From Craspedostauros australis (lineage: Eukaryota; Bacillariophyta; Bacillariophyceae; Mastogloiales; Achnanthaceae): DNA of 64,000 nt. The translations under genes and the position numbers were made by a program. Below, in pieces: positions 54,787 through 64,000 of this stretch; within the stretch, counting starts at the first letter, position 1; each line of letters opens with the position of its first letter. The DNA is taken from NCBI GenBank assembly GCA_026770025.1, contig JAMXDE010000024.1, forward strand, positions 124,001 through 188,000, in the 5' to 3' direction. The notes under the pieces are model-generated. The model did no database searches, was not told the DNA's origin, and saw only the letters and a list, made by a program, of their open reading frames with translations.

Positions 54787-56595
54787 CTACCGCATGATTG
54801 GGATGCTCTTTGCCACCGTCACCACGCAAGCATTACGATTGTTGCGTTGGATGGAATTCGGTTTCTTCTTCTTGCTTGCCGGCAGCACGAAGCTTGTTGA
54901 TGGAACATGCGCCTCTCCTAGCTTTTGATATCCTGCAGTCTCCAGGGCAAATGAGGCTGATGAAGTGAAGGGTGTTTTTGAAATGAACGCGCAGGGGACA
55001 CCAGCATCGATGCGCTGGCGCACGCTCCACAAGATGTTGAATATGACATCGTCATCAGTGGCAGCGTCCTTGTTGTCACTGTTGATGTTGTTGTCGCAAT
55101 TGCTGCCGCCGCTGTTCATGCACTGACCGATGTTGCTGTTGATTCCCCATGGTAGATTCGCCACGACACAGTCAAATGCACCATCTGCGTGGTTGGCGTC
55201 TTTGGACACGGAGCTTTGAGGCTGAGGCGATGGACATCCCTCGTCTCGACTGCTGTCCCGCACGGCAAGGTACACCCGTCCACCAAGTTCGCCTTGGCCA
55301 AAGGCATGCTTCAGGTTCAGCTCAGTCCCCTCGATACATTTGTGGTTGATATCGTTGCCCTCCGCGGACATGCCGTGTAGCAGCGCCCAGCTCAGAAAGG
55401 TCCCGCTGCCGCACGTGGCATCCAGCAACCGTAGCGGCCCATCGCGATGCGTCTGTGAACATAGCGATCGCAGGATGCTGATCGTTGTTTCAGCGATTTG
55501 GATGTTGATGGCGGAGCTGTAGGGAAACGGGCGCTCGGCCCAACGCCGCATGAACTCTTCGTGCTTTGTCTGCAGCGTCAACGTTTCGTCAGGTGGAGGC
55601 ACAATCTTCACGAGGAAGAAATGCCGGCTGCATTGCGGCATGGATGGACCTGCCTCCGCCCTGCCGTCTGTTATTCCATTGACATCCACCAACAATAGTT
55701 GGCGCGCGTTGCGTGAGGTTGTTCCGGTGCATCCGTAAAGCGACGGTCTTGTAGGAATGGCGTTTGCTATGGCGCAAATAAGCGTCTTTCGATTGTGCGA
55801 GGAGACTTGATCAGGTGGCTGCGTTTCTCGCTGCGCCTCTCGCTGCAGCTGCTTTTGGTGCTTGATCGCTGTGGTGTTTTGGAACTGCACGTAATCCAAC
55901 ACCCAACCATGTGGCATGGGGGCCTCTGCCTTCGCACCACACTCCAGCAATTGATCGATGAGACCTTCCGCCGTTTCTGAATTGAAGAGCACCTGACCTA
56001 TCCAGTCACAGTGTTGATGGAAGCTTGTCCACAAGGAGGGCACGCTCGGATAACTCTTGGATTGAGACGTCCGCTCATCTACATCATCGTTTGGATAAAT
56101 GATCTCCTTCGCCGTCGGCGATGACGATTGCGACGTCCCTTCGTTGCGCGCCGCTGCATCAATCTGAAAGAGGCTGGATCCTGTGGCATCATCCACGATG
56201 AGTCGGTTGGCTAACGTCGAACCGTTCGCTCGCCTGCTTCCAACGCTGCCATCGATCGCGGCGTGGATAATACCATCATCCGCAGCAGCATCTTTGGCAG
56301 AGTCGGCGTCGGCAATAGTTGTGGAGCCATCAACCTCCAAGTGAACCTGCAAGTGTTGCAAGTCCGATAGCTTGAACGTTTCCTTCGTTTTCAACAGCAA
56401 CCGACCATGCGATGGCCAATGGTGGGCAAGACTTGACACCACGCACGGTCCTTGGAAGAGCAGAAGCCACGTTGCTGATGCAGCAACTAGCAGGGAGGCC
56501 GCTTTGATCCCCGCAGAGCTCGTTTTTCGCGCCATGTTGTTCGTTCTAGATGGGATCGCCGCTTCCGTGGATGAATCGGCAGACCCTTCTCCCAT
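54787..56595 (-). CDS. Trm14/TRMT11-like RNA guanine methyltransferase
   Basis: A 602-residue protein from the ATG at 56595, which has a near-perfect Kozak context (GCCACCATGGGA). The C-terminal half is a SAM-dependent methyltransferase: motif I LLDATCGSGTFLSWAL at about 390-405, GNDINHKCIEGTELNLKHA, and the catalytic VVANLPWG at about 477-484 (the N-x-PW variant of N-PP-Y/F). This combination is typical of the UPF0020 group that makes N2-methylguanosine in tRNA or rRNA. After Met21 (56535) there is a hydrophobic signal-like stretch (KAASLLVAASATWLLLF...VVSSLAHHW), so plastid or secretory targeting from that Met is possible. Upstream in-frame codons to 56769 are probably leader. A THUMP domain is not obvious by eye. 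A TACGACTA element lies at 56658. Confidence 0.82.
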   Translation of the reverse strand: MGEGSADSSTEAAIPSRTNNMARKTSSAGIKAASLLVAASATWLLLFQGPCVVSSLAHHWPSHGRLLLKTKETFKLSDLQHLQVHLEVDGSTTIADADSAKDAAADDGIIHAAIDGSVGSRRANGSTLANRLIVDDATGSSLFQIDAAARNEGTSQSSSPTAKEIIYPNDDVDERTSQSKSYPSVPSLWTSFHQHCDWIGQVLFNSETAEGLIDQLLECGAKAEAPMPHGWVLDYVQFQNTTAIKHQKQLQREAQRETQPPDQVSSHNRKTLICAIANAIPTRPSLYGCTGTTSRNARQLLLVDVNGITDGRAEAGPSMPQCSRHFFLVKIVPPPDETLTLQTKHEEFMRRWAERPFPYSSAINIQIAETTISILRSLCSQTHRDGPLRLLDATCGSGTFLSWALLHGMSAEGNDINHKCIEGTELNLKHAFGQGELGGRVYLAVRDSSRDEGCPSPQPQSSVSKDANHADGAFDCVVANLPWGINSNIGQCMNSGGSNCDNNINSDNKDAATDDDVIFNILWSVRQRIDAGVPCAFISKTPFTSSASFALETAGYQKLGEAHVPSTSFVLPASKKKKPNSIQRNNRNACVVTVAKSIPIMR

Positions 56596-57469
56596 GGTGG
56601 CTGCTTGATGGCTTGCTTGGACTGCGCTCTTGGACCTGCAGAGAGGACTCTGTGCTATACGACTAATGGTGTAGTAGTATGATACTCTTGTAGTAGTAGT
56701 AGTAGCATTGGAGCAATACAATGACAAAAACGATGACTTCATCCCCGACAGTGTCAGCCATGCGTTCACGTGGATCTATGCATGATCTGCATGAATGGCA
56801 TCTGTTGAGTGCGAATGCGAGTGGGCGTGGGCGTGCGAGTGTGGAAGTGAGTTGTATAATAAATAATAATAGTAATGGTAGCTCGAGATCTGGCTTCCTC
56901 TTTGCCTTGCCTCTCCCTTGTGTTCCTGTTTTGGTGCCTTTGTGGGTTTGTGTTTGCGATTTGGATGTGTTTGTTGGTTGGGATAGCCTACGTGAGTAAG
57001 AGTAGATCAACAACACCGTCCCCCATCTACCGCCGTGCGAGCCATGCTACCATACGTGAGTGGAGGTCGCACATAGCACCCAATTGATCCCATCTGGGTA
57101 CATCTCTTAGTCCTCTCTCTCTACGACTACCGCCATGACCACATATGCAGCCACCCTGATGTTCGCAACAGGCAAAGAGTGGACATGACGAACGTTGCTT
57201 CGTTCATTGAGGAGGGCTTGTGTGGGTGTGTGTCAGTGGTGTCTATTGCGCTATTTATATTGTATGATGTTTCGTGGCTTGGTTGCGGCTGCGAGATCTA
57301 TTCTTAACTGCTGGTTGCTGCTACCTGCTTCATCCTTTCTCCTTGATTTCCGCAGGTGACAGTCGCGTCGTGCTTGTAGCTCATGCGTGTTCTGCGCGCA
57401 GTGGTCGGACTTAGATTGTTCGAGCATGGATCACAGGGTGCTGTCGCCTTGCCGAGCTCGTTTACTTCC
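56596..57469. other. Intergenic, no supported gene
   Basis: A GTAGTAGTAGTAGTAG run at about 56687-56705 and TACGACTA copies at 56658 and 57122. It holds the promoter of the methyltransferase gene. No gene is recognised. Confidence 0.45.
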
Positions 57470-58111
57470 CTATCTTGTAGGACGACGTCTGCGACCGCCG
57501 CCGCCGCTGGTGGTCATGATCTCGCCGCGAGTGGGAATTATGTTGCTCCGCGCGGTCGTTGTGGCGGCCGTGGTGGTGGTGGTGCCGTCGACTGGGATGC
57601 CAGTGCCGCGGGTTCCTCCAGTTCCGCGAAGGTTTGTTGCGTCCGGGCACTCGCACTGGAGCTCGTACGTGATCTTGGCGGCCGTGGCTTCGGACTCGCA
57701 GCACTTGGAGATGGCGGAGCTGGTGCCCTGCTCGGCCTGGTAGCTCTCGGACCAAAGGTCGACCACGGCGATCTTCTTATCCACCTGGCAGGCCGCGATG
57801 TACGTCTGGCAGCTTCCGCTGGGGCCGACTGCGTCCTGCTCGATGCACTTGGAATCGTAGAAGTCCTGGCTGAACTCGGTCCAGACGCGGCCGCTGTCGG
57901 TCTGGTCGTGGCACACCTCGAAGGTCACGCTGGCGCCGTCGGAACCGACGACGGTCAACGGGAGGCTGGCCTCCAGCTGCGAGGTGCTCTCGCTGCCACT
58001 GAGACGGACGTTGTTGATGGAGACGATGCGCTTCTGGTCGTCAGAGCAGGTGGCCGCGACTGCGGCAGGCGCGGCGAAGAGCGAGGCAAGGATGAGAGCG
58101 GAAAACTTCAT
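57470..58111 (-). CDS. Secreted Cys-rich protein, member 3
   Basis: A 213-residue protein of the same family as 51573-52346. A signal peptide (MKFSALILASLFAAPAAVAA) is followed by CSDDQKRIVSINNVRL, SLPLTVVGSDGASVTFEVC, VWTEFSQDFYDSKC, CQTYIAAC, IAVVDLWSESYQ, CCESEATAAKITYELQCECP and NLRGT. The cysteines align with member 1. The tail is short, first Thr-rich (TTTTTAATTT) and then basic (GGGGRRRRPTR), without the 60-bp repeats. The conserved NLRGT right after the last Cys in both intact members may mark a processing or domain boundary. Extracellular or cell-wall location is inferred from the signal and Cys pattern. Confidence 0.78.
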   Translation of the reverse strand: MKFSALILASLFAAPAAVAATCSDDQKRIVSINNVRLSGSESTSQLEASLPLTVVGSDGASVTFEVCHDQTDSGRVWTEFSQDFYDSKCIEQDAVGPSGSCQTYIAACQVDKKIAVVDLWSESYQAEQGTSSAISKCCESEATAAKITYELQCECPDATNLRGTGGTRGTGIPVDGTTTTTAATTTARSNIIPTRGEIMTTSGGGGRRRRPTR

Positions 58112-59510
58112 GTTGGATGTTATGGGTCTGATTTGGTCTGATTTGGTTTTTGTGAGAAGATGTGTGTTTGTGTATGTCTATGTGTGTTCTGTACTGTTGG
58201 CTTGCGTGGAAGCGAGAGCCATGCTGTCCAGGCACATCATCAGCAAACGAAACGCGTGGGGCGCATCGAACGTCGCTGGTATTCATACCCGTAGTAACGG
58301 TTCCTTTTTGTTGATCTTGCCACCAAAGAGAACGGACAATCATGGTCCATGACTGGCAAATCGGCATTCCAGTTCCTCCCCTGGGGCGCCGAAACGCCCA
58401 AACGCACGAAGAGAGATTTCGGTTTAGGCAGCACCACGCATCTGGCCCTCCTTCATTCGGGGCTGGGTTGTTGTCCAAATGACCTTTTCTTCCCTTGCGA
58501 CATTCAAGTGAGACATAAATGGTGCGCAGCGCTCCACTTTTTTCAGCCAAAGCCAAAGAACAACATCGGTGTTGCACGTCCCATGGGGGGGAAGGGAAAA
58601 CGGCGTTTTTTTGTAAATGCGACTCAGAAAGAATAGAAAGTGGGTCCATTGTTGCTATTTTCCATATTTTCTTGGTCTTCGTTGGAATCAGCCATTTCAC
58701 AGGTTCTGCTGTTGCTTTCCTCGTGTATTTGTGACTTGCTTTGGGTTTGGGAGAACAAGCCCATCCTCCATTGCAACTTCGTCCATAAATTGCATCCACA
58801 CTTTACCACCACCCTGTAACAACTAATAGTGGTCCAGCCTACCATACGAACAATGCAAGTTGCTTCTCTCTTCCTCCCCATGCATGCTGTGTACAGATAT
58901 TTTTCTGTTATTGTTGTACCATATAGACTGTATTCCAAAACTATGTGCCACCGGTGTTTTCGTACTGCTGCATTCATTCCACATGAACCATTCAGTGGGA
59001 ATGGATCATGTTGGCAGGTCTTGCCTTGCCGTGTGGTTGCATACAATTACATATGCCTGTACATATATTACATACATGCGGGAGACGCACGTGGCAGTGC
59101 CAGCTGCCATTGCAGTGACTCGTGTGAGGCATGCCGGGCGTGTGGTCACGCTGGAGGATGTTGGATGCAGATGGTGAACGGTGCAGCCATGCTCCATGCT
59201 CTGGACCAACTGTGGCCTCCATATACGGCTTGCCATGTGTCATGGCAAGAAGCTGCTCTGCTAGAGTCGTCCTGGCTCCTGCTAGGTGCAAAGCCAGCTT
59301 ACACATGGTGGGTAAGCATTGATCTTCGAGGCAGCTCTGCAAAGGCTTGGCAATCGGTATCCATGCACTGAAACATGATGACGCACTGGTATTCTTCAAG
59401 GAGGAGGTGATTTAGGCCTGACCATTGTTGTAATGTCACGTGTCACAGCTCGTGAGTCACTTTGGTTTGCCAGTGGAAGGGTTTGCGGCGCTCTGATGAC
59501 CTGGCAGGGT
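58112..59510. other. Intergenic, no supported gene
   Basis: The promoter of the preceding secreted-protein gene lies at the left. A minus-strand ORF at 58041-58799 overlaps that gene and has no motif. ORFs at 58829-59399 lie close to the second transposase and may be decayed element sequence, but no motif is visible. Confidence 0.35.
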
Positions 59511-59537
59511 TTCGACCGTGCTTTCTCCACGGTCGAA
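59511..59537. repeat. Perfect 10-bp inverted repeat, 7-nt loop
   Basis: TTCGACCGTG (59511-59520) and its exact inverse CACGGTCGAA (59528-59537) flank a 7-nt spacer. It could form a stable hairpin in RNA. It lies downstream of the second transposase on its strand, so it could be a 3' structure or an element-internal site. Confidence 0.7.
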
Positions 59538-59636
59538 CTGTGCAGTCCATATCAGGCCGTCTCAGCCTGCTCCTTGCCGAGCTTCCTTGAAGATGTCGAT
59601 TGACATGTAGTTGCTTCCTTCTGATGGAGTGCTGCC

Positions 59637-59975
59637 TTACTTCAGGATGCTGAGAGCTGTAACAACGGCCTCTGCCCCCATCTCCGTGGACCTTGATGGT
59701 TGCATGATGTGCCGGATTTGTTGGATGCAGGAGTCCAAAACTACCAGGCTATTTGCATAGTTGTTGTTCTTATGTTGTACAAGCAGCTTCTTCTTGTCCC
59801 CCATGTGTTTGTCAACAACACAATCATGATTGCAAACAAACTGCTTCGTGCCTCTGTTTCTTCTCTTCTTCCTTGTCCTTGTCCTTATTCTTACCTTTGC
59901 AGACAAGGATCACTCCTTCAGTCCACCTTGGTTTGGCCTGGGATACTTTGTCTGTTGGTCCAGCCAACTGCATCA
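59637..59975 (-). CDS. Possible companion ORF of transposon copy 2
   Basis: On the transposase strand, a coding-like segment (MQLAGPTDKVSQAKPRWTEGVILVCK, about 59975-59897) runs into a KNKDKDKEEEKK stretch. In another frame a second segment ends YANSLVVLDSCIQQIRHIMQPSRST, EAVVTALSILK (to 59637). A GTAAGAATAAGG donor lies at the first segment's end, and the acceptor AACAGAG would give a 43-bp intron, which is doubtful. A frameshift in the purine-rich repeat is as likely. PIF/Harbinger elements usually carry a second, Myb-like gene; this could be its remnant, but no Myb motif is seen. Confidence 0.35.
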
Positions 59976-60066
59976 ACTTTCCAGCAGTTGTGGCGACGAA
60001 TAGATTGAAAAGTGGTTGTTGTTGTTGCTATTTAAAGTTTGTTGTTTTGTTGCATGTGAGTGTTGC

Positions 60067-61112
60067 TTATTCTTCCGGTTCCACCAGGGAATCCAACCAA
60101 TCATCCATCTCTCTGATCACTCCCATTGTTTCGGTGAGGTTAAACAGTGGATTTGTATGTTTCAGTTCCAACTGCGTGATTGCGGCAACCGAGTACATTG
60201 CATACTGGTGCTTCTCCAGTAAGTGCCGCCATTTTTGCTTCAGGCACTTCCAGTTCTTGAACCTTTTGTGTACGGTTTCATGGCGTGCACGAATCACGCC
60301 ATTGCATCGAGTGCGATCCAAGCAGCAGCTTCGCTCACCTCTGTACCCACGGTCGGCAATGACCTGTTCGAAAGGATCCAACGCATGTAAGAGCTTCTCT
60401 CGATAAATTTTGATGTCCGGCCACTCCCCACAAGGATACGGTCCGTCCACCCACACAAGGTGCCCTTTTACAATGGAAACGCAAGTTTCGTATCGGAGCC
60501 CTGCAGCTTGAAATTTGTGGGAATACCAGCCTGGATCATACAAAACAGGCTCCATGATGGGGAAGTCAGTGCCATCTACAGATGCCATTGTTGTAGTTCC
60601 TGGCGCACATCCCATTTTCCGATCTTCAAAACATATCTGGGATAGGATGAACACATGTGAACATTGGAAGAGAAAGAGAATGAGAGAGGTAAGTCATGCT
60701 GCTCATCAATTGCATTGTCTATGTTGCAGTCTGGATGTTGATGTTCCAAAGTTGTGCTACTTACAAGTTCACGGCTGAGGAGACCCAACGCACGAAGAAT
60801 AATCCAGGTCCACTTCTGTACAGTTTTCACATCCTTTCCCATTCGTCCTGCCAGCACACCCCATGTCGGATATTGTTTGAGAAACATGAGAGCGCACAGC
60901 AGGTGCTCCATTGTTGCATTCAACGGCAGTAAGTCCTCCTCATTCAGTCCGTCCCACGCCATGGCTGCCACTTTGGTGTGGGTTCCAAAGTTGCTTCGGA
61001 AACATGTTTGCACGCCATACGATGGTGGAGTCTGGAGTCTAGGCTCAAATTCTTGTCCCAGAAGCTCCATGCCCTTGCATGCAATGGCTGTCTCTGTTGT
61101 CTCTGATGCCAT
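60067..61112 (-). CDS. PIF/Harbinger-like DDE transposase, copy 2
   Basis: Exon 1 is 61112-60765, the intron 60764-60637 (128 bp, GTAAGTAGC donor, CCTATCCCAG acceptor, phase 0) and exon 2 60636-60067, giving 305 residues. Exon 1 has the helical part (TMEHLLCALMFLKQYPTWGVLA, DVKTVQKWTWIILRALGLL). Exon 2 has ICFEDRKMG, VDGTDFPIMEP (first Asp), YSHKFQAAGLRYE, GPYPCGEWPDIKIY, ADRGYRGER (second Asp) and RARHETVHKRFKNW (Glu). The triad is complete. It is clearly the same family as copy 1 at 10.6-11.8 kb but diverged over most positions, so they are different lineages rather than recent duplicates. The intron sits at the same place, before the first catalytic strand. Terminal repeats were not found. 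Confidence 0.82.
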
Positions 61113-61389
61113 TCTGATGTGCCTTGATGTACCAACAGGATGGAGGACAAAATTGTGACATCAAGCAGTGAACTATGAAATTCAGCAACAGAGAGACGAA
61201 AACATACACGGCAAGTGCTGCTATTGTTGATTTGTTCTGAACACACAAGAACATGCAAAAATTAGCATGTTGTTCAGCTTGTTGGCATTCGCCATCTGTG
61301 TTGGTTTGGACTGGCAAAAAACAAAATACATTCACGAACACAGAGGAGGGTTGGATGTGCTGTGTTTGATTCTGCCCGCGCAATTCTGT
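61113..61389. other. Upstream flank of transposase copy 2
   Basis: No gene is seen. It runs directly into the tandem repeat array. Confidence 0.4.
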
Positions 61390-62892
61390 ACGTGGGCCTC
61401 ATGTCTGTGCAGTATTGTCCCAATAAACCGGGTATGGAGTCATGGCGCACAGGGCCAACCATACAAAGTATTAACATGTGCAACATCAACAAGTACAGAC
61501 AGATAGGCTAAATCGCAACAAACAAAAAAGGCCAGCACACACAGAAACAGACAAAGAGAAAGAGGGACGTGTCGGACGATGCGCGAGCGACGTTGTATGC
61601 GCGATGATTTGTTCTTCATGTCTTTTCTGACATGTGTCTGTGCAATATTGCTGAAACAAACCGGGCATGGGGTCATGGCGCGCAGGGTTGATCGTACAAA
61701 CTTGTCACATGTGCAATGTCAGTAAGAACAGACGGGCTACAACGAAACGAACAAAAACTACCAGCACACACAGAAACAGACCAAGAGCAGGAGGACCATG
61801 TCGGATGGTGCGCGAGTGATGTTGTACGTGGGATGATTTGTTGTTCCGCACGTCGTTTCTGGCATGTCTCTCTGTGCAGTGTTGCTGAAACAAACCAGGT
61901 ATGGCGTCATGACACACAGGGTCGATCGTGCGAACTTGTCACATGTGCAATGTCAGTAAGAACAGACGGGCTAAAACGAAACGACCGAAAACGACCGGCA
62001 CACACAGAAACAGACGAAGAGCAGGAGGACCGTGTCGGGTGGTGCGCGAGTGATGTTGTACGCGGGATGATTTGTTCTTCATGTCGTGTCTGGTACGGTT
62101 GCAACAAAGCGGGTATGGAGTCATGACACACAGGGCCAACCATACAAAGTAGTAACATGTGCAACGTCAGTAAGAACAGACGGGCTAAATCGAAACGAAC
62201 GAAAAAGAACAGCACACACAGAAACAGACGAAGAGCAGGAGGACCGTGTCGGATGGTGCGCGAGTGATGTTGTACGCGGGATGATTTGTTCTTCATGTTG
62301 TATTTAGTACGGTTGCAACAAACCGGGTATGGAGTCATGGCGCGCAGGGCCAACCATACAAAGTAGTAACATGTGCAACGTCAGTAAGAACAGACGGGCT
62401 AAATCGAAACGAACGAAAAAGAACAGCACACACAGAAACAGACGAAGAGCAGGAGGACCGTGTCGGATGGTGCGCGAGTGATGTTGTACGCGGGATGATT
62501 TGTTCCTCATGTTGTATTTAGTACGGTTGCAACAAACCGGGTATGGAGTCATGGCGCGCAGGGCCAACCATACAAAGTAGTAACATGTGCAACGTCAGTA
62601 AGAACATACGGGCTAAATCGAAACGAACGAAAAAGAACAGCACACACAGAAACAGACGAAGAGCAGGAGGACCGTGTCGGATGGTGCGCGAGTGATGTTG
62701 TACGCGGGATGATTTGTTCTTCATGTCGTGTCTGACATGTGTCTGTGCAGTATTGCTGAAACAAACCGGGCATGGGGTCATGGCGCGCAGGGTCGATCGT
62801 GCGAACTTGTCACATGTGCAATGTCAGTAAGAACAGACGGGCTAAATCGAAACGAACGAAAAAGAACAGCACACACAGAAACAGACGAAGAC
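61390..62892. repeat. Tandem satellite, 214 to 234-bp units
   Basis: Units that begin with CATGGCGC-like sequence start at 61441, 61674, 61908, 62122, 62336, 62550 and 62779, preceded by a partial unit and ending abruptly at about 62892. Unit lengths are 233, 234, 214, 214, 214 and 229 bp, then a partial. Two kinds of variable block explain the lengths: one with GTCTGTGCAGTATTGCTGAAAC (long) and one with TATTTAGTACGGTTGC or CTGGTACGGTTGC (short). The three middle units are nearly identical. Both strands carry periodic short ORFs that are repeat artefacts. Confidence 0.9.
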
Positions 62893-64000
62893 CGGCAGCG
62901 CTTTGTCACATTTATTCGTCCTGTGCGAAATTCGACCGTTACTGTTTCCCTCGGACATTCGCACCGTTGTGTCCATCTCGCCGTCGAATCGTGGAACATG
63001 TTCTCATTTGTACCATTTTTTCTGTGTTGGCCGGACCGAAACAGCGTTTGGACTGCGTCGCCTTTGGCGCATTCGCCCAACATGTTGGTCTGTTTGTACA
63101 TACACTGCAGTTCTGAACGGATTGCTCCCTGTGTCACGATGTGCCAGGAATATTGTGTTGGTTGTGGCAGTTCTGAACAGGCAGTTTCAGAATGAACGGT
63201 TCGAGCAACACCATTGGGGCATTTCTTAGCCCCTTTCTATGCCAATTGACATAATTTTGAGACTATTTTATGCCTTGGTGTCGATTTCGACCAAAAACGG
63301 CATTACTTAGACCCATTCTTGTCGATTGTTGTGCAGCAAGTGACACTATTGGGGCTATCAAAGTCTTTGAAAGTGCCATTTGGGACCAACATGTCGCGTC
63401 TTGGGTTCGCTGCGACGCTATTTAGTGTGGTTGTACACTGCAACGTGGTTCCGAGCCCATTCCTACTAGGTCGTATTCGACCGAACCAACGGACTGTCCG
63501 ATCCTGCTTGGTCTTTTCGTGACATTCCAAGTCACGCGCGAATACTTCCGCGGAATGCGAAACTTCAATGTGTTCAGTTTCATCTCACCATGTGGTATTC
63601 GACCGCGCCAACGGATTGTCCGGTCCTGCTCGGTCTTTTCGCAGCATTCGAAATCATCCACGACCACTGGCGCGGAATGCGTCGCTGCGATGGAATTGAG
63701 CCAGGTTCTGCGCGTACGCATGGCCACGAAGGACGGAATTTGCATCGCGATGGAGCGCACGACCGTGCTGGTTTGTTTTGGCACACCGGAAGAACAGAAG
63801 CAACCAAACACCCAAAGAGCAGCGTCGCAAAACAAGCGTTGCAGTGGTATTGCCTCCCAACGTGTCAAAACAACCCACCCGAACAAATCATTGCTGTCAT
63901 AAAAACCACGACACTCACCCACACAATCCAACATCAACACATTCGAACATCAGCACATCAGCACATTCGCACATCAACAGACTTGCACATTTGGACATCA
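62893..64000. other. Right edge: duplicated non-coding or fragmentary sequence
   Basis: Two related blocks at about 63473-63530 and 63597-63650 share TTCGACCG-x-CCAACGGA-TGTCCG and TCCTGC-TGGTCTTTTCG. On the minus strand they read as repeats of an E-K-T-x-QDRT-x-RW motif, within an ORF (63422-63940) that I cannot assign. The last 60 bp hold ACATCAGCACATTCGCACATC repeats. No supported gene; the window may end inside another element. Confidence 0.4.

Noticed and set aside
58041-58799. 252-residue minus-strand ORF overlapping the third secreted-protein gene
   Set aside because: Overlaps the start of a clear gene in another frame and has no motif.
61440-62781. Repeated minus-strand ORFs with Cys/Phe-rich hydrophobic segments
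   Set aside because: They recur once per satellite unit and exist only because the unit lacks stops in that frame.
1-64000. tRNA genes, rRNA genes and CRISPR arrays
   Set aside because: I looked for GGTTCGA-type B-boxes on both strands and for spaced direct repeats with unique spacers; the few B-box-like words lack a partner stem or A-box.

Overview
The window looks like nuclear DNA of a photosynthetic stramenopile (ochrophyte), most probably a diatom. Genes are mostly intron-poor. Where I could resolve introns they are short (84-360 bp) with GTAAGT-like donors and pyrimidine-rich CAG acceptors. Three or four predicted proteins begin with a signal peptide followed by an ASAFAP-like aromatic residue, the bipartite presequence used to reach secondary red-lineage plastids. 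Two of these are a plastid sigma-70 factor and an EGY-type site-2 protease. A DUF6824 protein and a TPR-like family protein are of types I associate with diatoms. I saw no bacterial operons, tRNA/rRNA genes or CRISPR arrays.

Layout. 1-2.5 kb: no gene. 2.5-6.4 kb: HMG-box/polyQ gene (+) convergent with a protein carrying three MBD-like modules (-). 6.4-10.6 kb: gene-poor, with fragmentary ORFs. 10.6-11.8 kb: PIF/Harbinger-like DDE transposase with one intron (-). 12.6-13.1 kb: cluster of CATGGGAAA-type repeats. 13.4-15.0 kb: unknown protein with an in-frame 84-bp intron. 15.9-17.5 kb: TPR-like protein. 18.3-20.9 kb: copine. 21.5-22.0 kb: small basic protein. 23.3-24.3 kb: arylamine N-acetyltransferase. 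24.9-27.6 kb: EGY-like plastid protease. 28.5-29.3 kb: small plastid-targeted protein with one intron. 29.9-30.7 kb: uncertain hypothetical.

31.08-36.34 kb is the most interesting object. It is a 5.27-kb DNA transposon with TATA-flanked terminal inverted repeats and inverted subterminal motifs. A single three-exon gene of about 1,392 codons combines a DDE-like transposase core, a YqaJ-like PD-(D/E)XK nuclease domain and a C-terminal CxxC zinc-binding module. One in-frame TAA interrupts it between the first two presumed catalytic aspartates.

37.2-37.9 kb: probable plastid protein. 38.3-39.8 kb: DUF6824 protein. 41.1-42.4 kb: plastid sigma factor. 44.2-45.3 kb: unknown two-exon gene. 46.5-47.7 kb: type II membrane methyltransferase-like protein. 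48.4-50.3 kb: ankyrin-repeat protein. 51.6-58.1 kb: three paralogues of a secreted Cys-rich family, the middle one a pseudogene, flanking a Trm14/TRMT11-like RNA methyltransferase. 59.6-61.1 kb: second, diverged PIF/Harbinger-like transposase with an intron at the same position as the first. 61.4-62.9 kb: tandem satellite with 214/229-234-bp units. 62.9-64.0 kb: duplicated sequence without a clear gene.

The 8-mer TACGACTA/TAGTCGTA occurs about 12 times, always outside coding sequence and in several cases 50-120 bp upstream of a start codon, so it may be a promoter element. All functions come from reading motifs by eye; no searches were run.
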